Assembly: GCF_009720775.1 (NCBI RefSeq)
Contig: NZ_WNKW01000002.1
Location: 62,001 to 126,000 of the forward strand
Length of the DNA: 64,000 nt
DNA from: Pseudoduganella danionis
GTDB taxonomy: Bacteria; Pseudomonadota; Gammaproteobacteria; Burkholderiales; Burkholderiaceae_D
Reading direction: 5' to 3'
This document shows positions 53,906 to 61,217 of the stretch, one piece after another. How positions within the stretch are numbered: the first letter of the stretch is position 1; every line of letters begins with the position of its first letter. Made by a program: the position numbers and the translations under genes. A model generated the notes under the pieces. That model made no database searches and was not told the DNA's origin. It saw only the letters and a program-made list of their open reading frames with translations.

Positions 53906-54205
53906 ATGACAAGCCGACGGATATTCATGCTGGGTAGCTGCGCGGCGGCGCTGGCGGCCCTGGCCACGCGGAGCGCACTGGCCGAGGATCGCCAGCCTTT
54001 GCAGGAGGACGAACCACAGGCGCGCGAGTTCAGCTACGTGAACAATGCGAGCAAAGTCGATCCGAAAAAATTCCCCGACTTCAAACCGGGTGACCGCTGC
54101 AGCAAATGCCAGATCTATGAAGACGGCCCGGACGAGATGGGCGGCTGCCCGCTGTTCCCCAAGCGTCTAGTGGCAGCGGCGGGCTGGTGCACGTCCTTCG
54201 GCTGA
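53906..54205 (+). CDS. High-potential iron-sulfur protein (HiPIP)
   Basis: Small periplasmic electron carrier, 99 residues. A Tat-type signal starts the protein (SRRIFMLGSCAAALAALATR), needed because HiPIP is exported folded. The 4Fe-4S cluster cysteines are Cys65 and Cys68 (DRCSKCQIY), Cys81 (GGCPLFP) and Cys95 (GWCTSF), the family pattern. I start at ATG 53906 with GGGAGGGGGAG just upstream; a longer frame from 53816 has no support. It is divergent from the beta-helix/cytochrome pair by 150 bases and followed by a palindromic repeat. Confidence 0.94.
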   Translation: MTSRRIFMLGSCAAALAALATRSALAEDRQPLQEDEPQAREFSYVNNASKVDPKKFPDFKPGDRCSKCQIYEDGPDEMGGCPLFPKRLVAAAGWCTSFG

Positions 54206-54216
54206 TGAATACAGGC

Positions 54217-54290
54217 GGGGTCAGGTCGGGCATTGGCGCTGAGTCTGCTAAGCCCAAAGCGAGCTCTGCGCCAATGCCCGACCTGACCCC
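54217..54290. repeat. 74-bp REPIN-like palindrome between HiPIP and DUF883 genes
   Basis: Arms 54217-54243 and 54264-54290 match as reverse complements with one mismatch (at 54240). Compared base by base, it differs from the copy at 39681-39754 at about eight of 74 positions, nearly all in the loop. It lies between the stops of two convergent genes, 12 bases after the HiPIP stop and five before the DUF883 stop. An AT-rich tract (GTATTTTATT) follows on the plus strand. Confidence 0.93.
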
Positions 54291-54295
54291 GTATT

Positions 54296-54649
54296 TTATT
54301 TGCGGGCGATGAGCAGGCCGACGATGACGCCTAGCGCGGCACCGAGGCTGACTGATTTCCACGGATTTTCGTGCACATAGGCGCCGGCCGACTGGGCCGC
54401 GCTGCGGCCGCGCTCCTGCAGGCTGTGCTGCAGCTGCTGCAAGTCTTTGCGCGCCGTGCTCAGGGTTTCGTGAAACTGGGTCTGGGCGGGCGTGGGCGCC
54501 TTGCTGGGCTCTTTGTCCTTGTCGTCCTGCAGCCAGCCTTCGGCGGCGCCTATGGCGGTTTTCAGTTCGCTCATCAGGCGATCGCGCGCATCGCTGCTGG
54601 CGGCTTTGCTTTCGGCTATGTCTTTACCATTTTGCTGGGTATGTTCCAT
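54296..54649 (-). CDS. DUF883 family (ElaB/YqjD-like) membrane-anchored protein
   Basis: 117 residues. A helical, charged N-terminal part (RDRLMSELKTAIGAAEGWLQ, then FHETLSTARKDLQQLQHSL) leads to the signature C-terminus YVHENPWKSVSLGAALGVIVGLLIARK: the DUF883 motif HENPW and a single membrane helix. E. coli relatives (ElaB, YqjD) associate with ribosomes or respond to stress; the role here is unknown. Its promoter would lie in the 141 bases before it, where a hairpin of ubiA also lies. Confidence 0.92.
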   Translation of the reverse strand: MEHTQQNGKDIAESKAASSDARDRLMSELKTAIGAAEGWLQDDKDKEPSKAPTPAQTQFHETLSTARKDLQQLQHSLQERGRSAAQSAGAYVHENPWKSVSLGAALGVIVGLLIARK

Positions 54650-54744
54650 GCTGTCCTCACTCTAGATGGGCCTGTACCGGGCCGCGAGTTACGAATGTAG
54701 CCTGAGCACGCGGGTGTTGGCGCGCGTTTGCCTGTGTGCAAAGT

Positions 54745-54775
54745 GTCGTGCTGGCGCCGTTGCGAGCGGCCAGCA
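54745..54775 (-). terminator. Possible terminator after ubiA
   Basis: CGTGCTGGC (54745-54753) pairs perfectly with GCCAGCACG (54767-54775), loop 13 bases. It lies 15 bases after the ubiA stop in the direction of ubiA transcription. The sequence after the stem on the minus strand has only a short T-rich bit, so termination may be weak. Confidence 0.45.
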
Positions 54776-54790
54776 CGGCGGCGCGTGCGG

Positions 54791-55645
54791 CTAGCGCAGC
54801 GCGTAATCGAGCAGCACGCCGGCAAACACGGCCGCGCCGAGCCAGTTGTTGTGACGGAAGGCGTAGAAGCAGGCGTCGCGCTCGCGCGTGCGGATCAGCG
54901 TGTAGTGGTAGGCGGCGATACCGCCAGCCACTACGATGCCGCCCAGATAGTACAAGCCCATGTTCAGCATCTTGCCGCACACTAGCAGCAGGCCCAGATG
55001 GGCTGCGTAGCACAGCATGATGGCGGCTACGTCGTACTGGCCGAAGGTGATGGCGGACGTCTTGATGCCTATCTTCAGATCGTCGTCGCGATCGACCATG
55101 GCGTAGGCCGTGTCATAGGCCACGGCCCAGAACACATTGCCCAGCAACAGCAGCCAGGCCACGGGCGGCACGCTGTTCTGGATGGCGGCAAACGCCATCG
55201 GCATGCCGAAGCCGAAGGCAATGCCCAGATAGGCTTGCGGGATGGCGAAGAAGCGCTTGAAGTAGGGGTAGCTGGCGGCGATGATCACGGCGGCCACGGA
55301 TAGCTGCTTGGTCAGAGTATTCAGCGGCAGGATCAGGCAGAACGACAGGATGGCCAGCAGGCCGGCGATGGCCAGCGCTTCCTTGCCGCTGATGCGGCCA
55401 CTGGTGATGGGCCGTTCGGCCGTGCGCTTGACGTATTTGTCGAAATCCTGATCGGCGTAGTCGTTGATGGCGCAGCCGGCCGAGCGCATCAGCAGGGTGC
55501 CGAGCGAGAAGATCAGCACCAGCACGGGATCGGGGTGGCCGTTCGAAGCCATCCACAGTGCGCACAGGGTAGGCCAGAGCAGCAGCAACGTGCCTATGGG
55601 TTTATCGAGTCGGACCAGACGGTAATAGAGTGCCAGCTTGTTCAT
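54791..55645 (-). CDS. ubiA: 4-hydroxybenzoate octaprenyltransferase UbiA
   Basis: Membrane prenyltransferase of ubiquinone synthesis; attaches the polyprenyl tail to 4-hydroxybenzoate. 284 residues with about eight helices. The first Asp-rich motif is [20 protein letters not shown] near residue 65; the second is [18 protein letters not shown] near 185. The N-terminus [20 protein letters not shown] is family-typical. Monocistronic; oxyR lies upstream on the same strand, 60 bases away, and transcripts from it could read into ubiA. Confidence 0.97.
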   Translation of the reverse strand: MNKLALYYRLVRLDKPIGTLLLLWPTLCALWMASNGHPDPVLVLIFSLGTLLMRSAGCAINDYADQDFDKYVKRTAERPITSGRISGKEALAIAGLLAILSFCLILPLNTLTKQLSVAAVIIAASYPYFKRFFAIPQAYLGIAFGFGMPMAFAAIQNSVPPVAWLLLLGNVFWAVAYDTAYAMVDRDDDLKIGIKTSAITFGQYDVAAIMLCYAAHLGLLLVCGKMLNMGLYYLGGIVVAGGIAAYHYTLIRTRERDACFYAFRHNNWLGAAVFAGVLLDYALR

Positions 55646-55705
55646 CGTGTGCGTTACAGGATGGGAAAGTAGCGATTATCGCAAATCCTGAGCGCTTGCG
55701 CTGCC

Positions 55706-56641
55706 TCAGTCGCTGCCGCTGACGGGGGTAATGCCGGGCAGGTTGCAGCCGGCCACCACTGCGCAGACGGCGTCGATCGCGGCTTTGCGGGTAAAGCTCT
55801 TGCGCCAGACGATGACCACGCGGCGCGACGGTACGGGCTGGTCGAACGGGCGGAACTGCAGCATGCCGTCCTTGCTTTCCATGTCAGGCACGGACGCGCG
55901 CGGCAGCACGGTCAGGCCTATGCCGCTGGCTACCATATGGCGTATGGTTTCCAGCGAAGAGCCTTCAAACGTGCGCTGCATGCCATTGCCCGGCGTGGCA
56001 TAGCGCGCCATCTCCGGGCAGACTTCCAGCACCTGATCGCGGAAGCAGTGGCCATTTCCCAGCAGCAGCATGTTTTCCGTTTTCAGGTCGTCGGCAGGGA
56101 TGGTGCGGCGTTTGCACCATGCGTGCTGGGCCGGCATGGCCACCACGAACGGTTCGTCATACAGGGCTTGCACGGCCATGCCGTGTTCGGGCAGCGGCAG
56201 CGCCATGATGGCGGCATCGAGCTCGCCCTGACGCAGCATTTCCAGCAGACGTACCGTGAAGTTTTCCTGCAGGATCAGCGGCATCTGCGGCACTTTGTCT
56301 ATCATGCCTTTGACCAGCGGCGGCAGCAGATAGGGGCCTATGGTGTAGATCACACCCAGACGCAGCGGACCGGCCAGCGGGTCTTTATTCTGTTTGGCCA
56401 GTTCCTTGATGGCGGCGGTCTGTTCCAGCACGCGTTCGGCCTGAGCGACGATCTGCGCGCCCAGCGGGGTGACGGAAATTTCCGCGCCGCCCCGTTCGAA
56501 CAGCACCACGCCCAATTCATCTTCGAGTTTTTTGATGGCGACCGATAAGGTGGGCTGCGCAACGTAACACGCTTCGGCGGCGTGGCCGAAGTGTTTGGCT
56601 CGGGCAACTGCTACGATGTATTTCAGTTCGGTCAGAGTCAT
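55706..56641 (-). CDS. oxyR: Hydrogen-peroxide sensing LysR regulator OxyR
   Basis: LysR-type regulator, 311 residues. Winged HTH at the N-terminus (TELKYIVAVARAKHFGHAAE, then QPTLSVAIKKLEDELG). The peroxide-sensing cysteines are in GHCFRDQVLEVC near residues 199 and 208, with the same nine-residue spacing and numbering as E. coli OxyR. That distinguishes it from other LysR proteins and argues that it forms the redox disulphide. Its usual targets (ahpC, katG) are not in the window; the glutathione peroxidase at 46939 is a possible one by function only. It is divergent from the PilT-like gene at 56746, with 104 bases between starts. Confidence 0.95.
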   Translation of the reverse strand: MTLTELKYIVAVARAKHFGHAAEACYVAQPTLSVAIKKLEDELGVVLFERGGAEISVTPLGAQIVAQAERVLEQTAAIKELAKQNKDPLAGPLRLGVIYTIGPYLLPPLVKGMIDKVPQMPLILQENFTVRLLEMLRQGELDAAIMALPLPEHGMAVQALYDEPFVVAMPAQHAWCKRRTIPADDLKTENMLLLGNGHCFRDQVLEVCPEMARYATPGNGMQRTFEGSSLETIRHMVASGIGLTVLPRASVPDMESKDGMLQFRPFDQPVPSRRVVIVWRKSFTRKAAIDAVCAVVAGCNLPGITPVSGSD

Positions 56642-56745
56642 GCAGGTATTTGAACACAGCCTATGGTGGTATGCAATAAATCTCGACCGATTGTCGCGCC
56701 GCCAACTATATAATGTGGGTTGCTCTGAAGCATCGAAAGGCTGAT

Positions 56746-57942
56746 ATGACTACCCCGTTTGGTCCGGAAGAGGCGCAAGCCTATCTGCACAAGCTGCTCA
56801 AGGTGATGCATCACATGGGCGCTTCCGATCTGTTTATCGCGGCTGATTTTCCGCCCAGCGTGAAAGCGCAGGGGGCGATGAAGCCGCTGAGCCAGCAGAA
56901 ACTGACGGGCCATGTGACCCGTGCGCTGGCGCTGTCCATCATGAACGAGAAGCAGCAGCGCGAGTTCGAAACCGAGCTCGAATGTAACTTCGCCATCTCG
57001 CTGCCCGAGGTGTGCCGCTTCCGCGTCAACGTGTTCGTGCAGCAGCAGAGCGTGGGCATGGTAATCCGTACCATCGCTTCGGAAATCCCCAATTTCGACA
57101 AGCTGGCCCTGCCGGAAGTGCTCAAGGATGTGATCATGAGCAAGCGCGGGCTGGTACTGGTGGTGGGCGGCACGGGCTCGGGCAAGTCCACCACGCTGGC
57201 CGCCATGATCGATTACCGCAATGCCCATTCGGCCGGCCACATCATCACGGTGGAAGATCCGGTCGAATACGTGCACAAGAACAAGGGCTGTCTGATCACG
57301 CACCGCGAAGTGGGCGTCGATACGCTGTCGTGGCATAACGCGCTGAAGAATACATTGCGTCAGGCGCCCGACGTGATTCTGATCGGCGAAATCCGCGATA
57401 CGGAAACCATGGAGCATGCGATTGCGTTTGCCGAGACGGGCCACCTGTGTCTGGGCACCCTGCATGCGAACAATGCCAACCAGACCATGGACCGCATCAT
57501 CAACTTCTTCCCCGAAGAGCGGCGCAACCAGTTGCTGATGGATCTGTCGTCGAATCTGCGCGCCATCGTGTCGCAGCGCCTGATCCGCACGGAAGATGGT
57601 ATGGGGCGCAAAGCGGCCATCGAAATCCTGCTCAACACGCCGACGATAGCCGAGATGATCTTCAAGGGTAACTTCCACGGCATCAAGGAGATCATGCACA
57701 AGTCGCGCGAACTCGGTATGTGCACGTTCGACCAGGCGCTGTACGAACTTTATAATAACGGTTACATCGCTTACGAAGAAGCGTTGCGCAATGCCGACTC
57801 GGTGAACGGTTTACGCCTGCAGATCAAGCTGCACGGCGGCCGCAAGGAGCCGGCAGAAGGCGCCGCTACGCCGGCTGATACGCTCAGCATGCAGCTCGAT
57901 GACGAGGCGGCAGAAGGCGATCAGCAAGCAGATAGCAACTAA
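56746..57942 (+). CDS. Second PilU-like PilT-family ATPase
   Basis: 398 residues, closely parallel to PilU at 47424 along its length: N-terminal MHHMGASDLFIAADFPPSVK, Walker A VGGTGSGKSTTLAAMID, Asp box VEDPVEYVHKNKG, Walker B DVILIGEIRDTETM, His box HLCLGTLHANNANQ, and NQLLMDLSSNLRAIVSQRLI. The C-terminal 40 residues are acidic and Ala-rich. It lacks the AIRNLIRE motif of true PilT (the equivalent region reads TIAEMIFKGNF). I start at ATG 56746 with AAGG in front; 11 in-frame codons upstream are weaker. It may be a third retraction ATPase for pili under oxidative or other control, as it sits divergent to oxyR rather than in the pil cluster. Confidence 0.9.
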   Translation: MTTPFGPEEAQAYLHKLLKVMHHMGASDLFIAADFPPSVKAQGAMKPLSQQKLTGHVTRALALSIMNEKQQREFETELECNFAISLPEVCRFRVNVFVQQQSVGMVIRTIASEIPNFDKLALPEVLKDVIMSKRGLVLVVGGTGSGKSTTLAAMIDYRNAHSAGHIITVEDPVEYVHKNKGCLITHREVGVDTLSWHNALKNTLRQAPDVILIGEIRDTETMEHAIAFAETGHLCLGTLHANNANQTMDRIINFFPEERRNQLLMDLSSNLRAIVSQRLIRTEDGMGRKAAIEILLNTPTIAEMIFKGNFHGIKEIMHKSRELGMCTFDQALYELYNNGYIAYEEALRNADSVNGLRLQIKLHGGRKEPAEGAATPADTLSMQLDDEAAEGDQQADSN

Positions 57943-57991
57943 GTAGCAAATAAGGCAGCACCCGATTCAGTATCACTATAGGAAGTAACCC

Positions 57992-58474
57992 ATGCCACAA
58001 TTCGAAGAAAAAATCTGCAGCCGCGACCAGCTGGCAGCGCGCGTGGCAGCGCTACCCAAGCCCGTGGTCATGACCAACGGTGTGTTTGACATACTGCATC
58101 GCGGCCACGTCACTTATCTGGCACAAGCCCGCGCTCTGGGCGCTTCGCTGGTGGTGGCGGCCAATACCGATGCCTCCGTCAAGCGCCTGGGCAAGGGCGA
58201 TGACCGCCCGCTCAACAACTGCGCCGACCGCATGGCCGTACTGGCTGCGCTGGAATCGGTCGATCTGGTGGTGGAATTCGATGAAGATACGGCCTTGCAG
58301 GCCGTGCTGACGGCGCGTCCGGAAATCTATGCCAAAGGCGGCGATTACCAGATGGACGAAATTCCCGAAGGGCTGGCGGTGCTGGCGTATGGCGGCGAAG
58401 CCGTGGCGATCGAATTCGAACACGACCGCTCCACCACCAAATTACTCACCAAAGTGCGCTCGCACAAGCTGTAA
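57992..58474 (+). CDS. rfaE2: D-glycero-beta-D-manno-heptose 1-phosphate adenylyltransferase
   Basis: Makes ADP-heptose for the lipopolysaccharide inner core. 160 residues, corresponding to the nucleotidyltransferase half of HldE, encoded here as a separate gene. The HxGH motif is DILHRGHVTYLAQARALG near residue 31, with VAANTDASVKRLGKGDDRP (which binds the nucleotide) and YAKGGDYQMDEIPE. The kinase half is not in the window. It follows the PilT-like gene by 50 bases on the same strand. Confidence 0.95.
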   Translation: MPQFEEKICSRDQLAARVAALPKPVVMTNGVFDILHRGHVTYLAQARALGASLVVAANTDASVKRLGKGDDRPLNNCADRMAVLAALESVDLVVEFDEDTALQAVLTARPEIYAKGGDYQMDEIPEGLAVLAYGGEAVAIEFEHDRSTTKLLTKVRSHKL

Positions 58475-58493
58475 GGCTGACACCCTTGCGGTA

Positions 58494-58964
58494 TCAGGCG
58501 CCGCCGGCATAGCCGTTCTGGCGCCACGCTTCAAACACCACCACGGCCACCGTGTTCGACAGATTCATGCTGCGGTTTTCGGGCCGCATGGGCAGACGGA
58601 TGCGCTGGGCCGGAGCAAAACTTTCGCGCAGGGCCGGGTCGAGGCCGCGCGTTTCCGAACCGAATACGAACACATCACCGGGCTGGAAGTTCGCTTGCGC
58701 AAACGGCGAGGAGCCGTGCGTGGTCATGGCGAACATGCGTTCCGGCGCCGGCTGCACGGCGGCCAGAAACGCCGCCCAGTCCGGATGTACTTGCATGCGC
58801 GCGTATTCGTGGTAATCGAGTCCCGCGCGTTTGAGTTTCGAGTCTTCCAGCGGAAAGCCCAGCGGTTCTATCAGATGCAACTGGGCGCCCGTGTTGGCGC
58901 ACAGGCGGATCACATTGCCCGTATTCGGTGGAATTTCCGGCTGAACTAAAACGACATGAAACAC
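58494..58964 (-). CDS. trmL: tRNA (cytidine(34)-2'-O)-methyltransferase TrmL
   Basis: SPOUT-class methyltransferase modifying the wobble base of tRNA-Leu. About 156 residues. VVLVQPEIPPNTGNVIRLCA at the N-terminus, then LHLIEPLGFPL, VFGSETRGLDP and RLPMRPENRSMNLSNTVAVV are the family motifs with the SAM knot. I choose GTG 58964 since AAGGAG lies six bases before it; the ATG at 58988 would place that Shine-Dalgarno inside the gene. It converges with rfaE2 (20 bases between stops) and lies downstream of comF on the same strand. Confidence 0.93.
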   Translation of the reverse strand: MFHVVLVQPEIPPNTGNVIRLCANTGAQLHLIEPLGFPLEDSKLKRAGLDYHEYARMQVHPDWAAFLAAVQPAPERMFAMTTHGSSPFAQANFQPGDVFVFGSETRGLDPALRESFAPAQRIRLPMRPENRSMNLSNTVAVVVFEAWRQNGYAGGA

Positions 58965-58984
58965 GTGCTTCTCCTTAATGCAAT

Positions 58985-59848
58985 TCAATGGGGCGGTGTA
59001 CGGGCGAACACCAGATTACTGATGCGGCTGGCGCCATAGCGCTGCAGCGTGGCCGCAATTTCCTGCAAGGTACTGCCGCTGGTCATCACGTCATCGACGA
59101 TGCCGATGTGCCGGCCGCGCACCTGCGCCGCGCTTCTGACGGCAAACGCAGCGGCCAGATTGTGCTGGCGCGCGCTGGCCGTGACCAGACTTTGCGGCGC
59201 CGTGTCGCGCACGCGCAGCAGCAGTCGTGGTGCCAGTGCGATGCCGAGCTGGCGTGCCAGCGGACGGGCGATTTCCAGCGCCTGATTGTAGCCCCGTTCT
59301 GCCAGCCGGCGCGGCCCCAGCGGCACGGGGCACAGCAGTTCGGGCAGGCGGTAGCCAGGCTGGCGCAGCACGGCATCGCGCAACTGCTGTGCCATTAGTC
59401 CTGCGTAGGCCAGCCGCTGGCCGAATTTCAGCTGCAGCACGAGCTGGTCGAGCGGCAGCGCATAGTCGCATGCCACCACGGTCCGCGCATAGGCTGGCCG
59501 TTGCTGCTGACACTGGCCGCATAGCTGCGGCAGCACCGGTTCTGTCGTGGCCGGTCCGGCCGGCTGGGCCGGCACGGCGTCTGCTGCGTGCAACGCGCTG
59601 GCATCCAGCGTTGCGGGTGGCAATTGCGGCAACGGATTGGCGCAGCAGGCGCAGCGCAAGCCGTTGGCGGCAGCGCTGAAAAACTGCGCGCAGCAAGCGG
59701 GGCACAGCAGGGCGCCCGCCTCGGCGTCGCCGCACAGGGCACAGGCAGGCGGTAGCAGGGCATCGAGCAGGCGCTGCGCAGTGCGGCGCCCAAAGTTAGC
59801 CAGACTGCGCGGCAGGCGCGCTGGTGCTGGCGGTGCAGCGGCAGACAT
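58985..59848 (-). CDS. comF: ComF family protein (phosphoribosyltransferase fold)
   Basis: DNA-uptake-associated protein, 287 residues. An N-terminal zinc ribbon is made of four CxxC pairs (CALCGD, CPACC, CACCAN and CGQCQQ between residues 36 and 115, with an Ala-rich spacer). The C-terminal type I PRTase domain has CPVPLGPRRLAERGYNQALE and the PRPP loop IGIVDDVMTSGSTLQE near residue 245. It is needed for transformation in competent proteobacteria; the exact activity is unproved. It is divergent from bioC, a common neighbour in betaproteobacteria, and upstream of trmL. Confidence 0.92.
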   Translation of the reverse strand: MSAAAPPAPARLPRSLANFGRRTAQRLLDALLPPACALCGDAEAGALLCPACCAQFFSAAANGLRCACCANPLPQLPPATLDASALHAADAVPAQPAGPATTEPVLPQLCGQCQQQRPAYARTVVACDYALPLDQLVLQLKFGQRLAYAGLMAQQLRDAVLRQPGYRLPELLCPVPLGPRRLAERGYNQALEIARPLARQLGIALAPRLLLRVRDTAPQSLVTASARQHNLAAAFAVRSAAQVRGRHIGIVDDVMTSGSTLQEIAATLQRYGASRISNLVFARTPPH

Positions 59849-59921
59849 AGCAGCCTCCGGACGCGAGAGTCTCCAACCATGTACACTGCCGACATTATCG
59901 CATTACATCGTCCTCATCACC

Positions 59922-60848
59922 ATGCAAGCCCCTGCCCAAGCTCCCAAACTTAGTGCTCCTATTGATCTGCAGCGTGTACGCAGCCTGTTTCGCCGCCCGC
60001 AGCGCGTGGCCGCGGCGGATTTCCTGCGCCGTGAAATTGCCTCGCGCATGTTCGACCGACTGGAACTGGTCAAAATTGCCCCCCAGCGCCTGATCGATGC
60101 CGGCTGTGGCACGGGCGCCGACCTGCCCCAGTTGCAAAAAACCTATCCCGCCGCCCAGATACTGGGTGTGGACGCGGCTCTACCCATGTTGCAGGCGGCG
60201 CAGAAGCCGGGCAGTCGTGGCTCTTCGCTGAACCAGTTGCTGAGCAAGCTGCTACCGGCCAAGGCTGGCGTGGACCTGCTGTGTGCTGATTTCGCCGAGC
60301 TGCCGCTGGGCCATCTGAGTGTCGATCTGCTGTGGTCGAATCTGGCGCTGCACTGGCACCCGCAGCCGGACCGCGTGTTTGCTGAATGGCGCCGCGTGCT
60401 GCGCGTGAACGGCTTGCTGATGTTCTCCTGCTTCGGCCCGGACAGTCTGCGTGAGCTGCGCGCCGCGTTTGCCGAGGCGGATCTGGCCGAACATACCTTG
60501 CCCTTCGTCGACATGCACGATTTCGGCGACCAACTGGTGGACGCCGGTTTTGCCACCCCCGTGCTCGATATGGAAACCATCACCGTCACCTACGACACGG
60601 CGCAAGCCCTGCTGGCCGATGTACGTGCGCTCGGTGGCAACCCGCTGGCTACCGTGCCGCGTGGCCTGATGGGGCGCCAGCGCTGGCAGCGCATGCTGGC
60701 TGCGCTGGAGCGCGGACGCCGTGCGGATGGCAAGTTAGCGCTCACTTTTGAGGTCATTTATGGACACGCGTTCCGTCCCCAGGCGCGCATGACGTCAAGT
60801 GGCGAGGCCATAATCCGCTTTGATTTACCACGAAAAGGGCCAAAATAG
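59922..60848 (+). CDS. bioC: BioC-like methyltransferase (malonyl-ACP O-methyltransferase)
   Basis: SAM-dependent methyltransferase of 308 residues. SAM motif I is LIDAGCGTGADLPQL near residue 52. DLLWSNLALHWHPQPDRVFAEWRRVL (motif IV/V) and the C-terminal FEVIYGHAFRPQ fit the BioC family, which methylates malonyl-ACP to disguise it for the fatty-acid enzymes during biotin synthesis. The start ATG 59922 gives MQAPAQAPKLS; the 125 in-frame codons upstream overlap comF antisense. An insert SRGSSLNQLLSKLLPAKAG is longer than usual. A generic NDUFAF5-type role cannot be excluded. Confidence 0.82.
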   Translation: MQAPAQAPKLSAPIDLQRVRSLFRRPQRVAAADFLRREIASRMFDRLELVKIAPQRLIDAGCGTGADLPQLQKTYPAAQILGVDAALPMLQAAQKPGSRGSSLNQLLSKLLPAKAGVDLLCADFAELPLGHLSVDLLWSNLALHWHPQPDRVFAEWRRVLRVNGLLMFSCFGPDSLRELRAAFAEADLAEHTLPFVDMHDFGDQLVDAGFATPVLDMETITVTYDTAQALLADVRALGGNPLATVPRGLMGRQRWQRMLAALERGRRADGKLALTFEVIYGHAFRPQARMTSSGEAIIRFDLPRKGPK

Positions 60849-60908
60849 GGTTTTTCTATCGGAAGTGTGGTAAGCCTAGCAAGTCGAAATCTTGATATAG
60901 ATTATTTC

Positions 60909-60937
60909 TTGAGCGTGGTAGTCTACTTATATATAAT
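60909..60937 (+). promoter_or_regulatory. Sigma70 promoter for the cox operon
   Basis: TTGAGC (60909-60914) and TATAAT (60932-60937) are separated by 17 bases. This predicts a transcript start near 60944 and a leader of about 270 bases before coxB. It lies 60 bases after the bioC stop. Confidence 0.75.
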
Positions 60938-60943
60938 CGGCCA

Positions 60944-61217
60944 ACAAATTTTGCCTTCGGACCAAGCTGCCAGCCATAAAAAGGCAGCCTGAACCGGGGG
61001 CGGATAGCAGCGAGCACGAACGAGCAGTGGAATTAAGCAGAATCGGGCTTTTTTATTGTCCTTAGGCAGCATCGAGGACGCTAGCTAGGCCCTAAGGCCC
61101 CGCCATTCTGGCATGGGGCCTGAGGTTGTTTAAGGAGCGACGCCGGTTCAGTTCACCGAAATCCGGAGTCGTTAAAAAATATACTAATTTTTAATTTCTT
61201 GGGTGGTTGGGGACAAC
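60944..61217 (+). promoter_or_regulatory. Long structured 5' leader of coxB
   Basis: No ORF with support is in these roughly 270 bases. Hairpins: GCTGCC/GGCAGC (60966-60988) and AGGCCCC/GGGGCCT (61095-61121) with an inner GCCA/TGGC. A six-T run (61049-61054) follows a purine-rich stretch, and CCGG occurs twice in a dyad near 61152-61176. AT-rich sequence (61176-61199) precedes the coxB start. Layout suggests an attenuator or an unrecognised regulatory RNA, but I cannot assign it to a known riboswitch class. Confidence 0.45.

Noticed and set aside
60944..61217. tRNA or known riboswitch in the coxB leader
   Set aside because: No cloverleaf with a CCA-side acceptor stem and no conserved core of a known riboswitch class was found.
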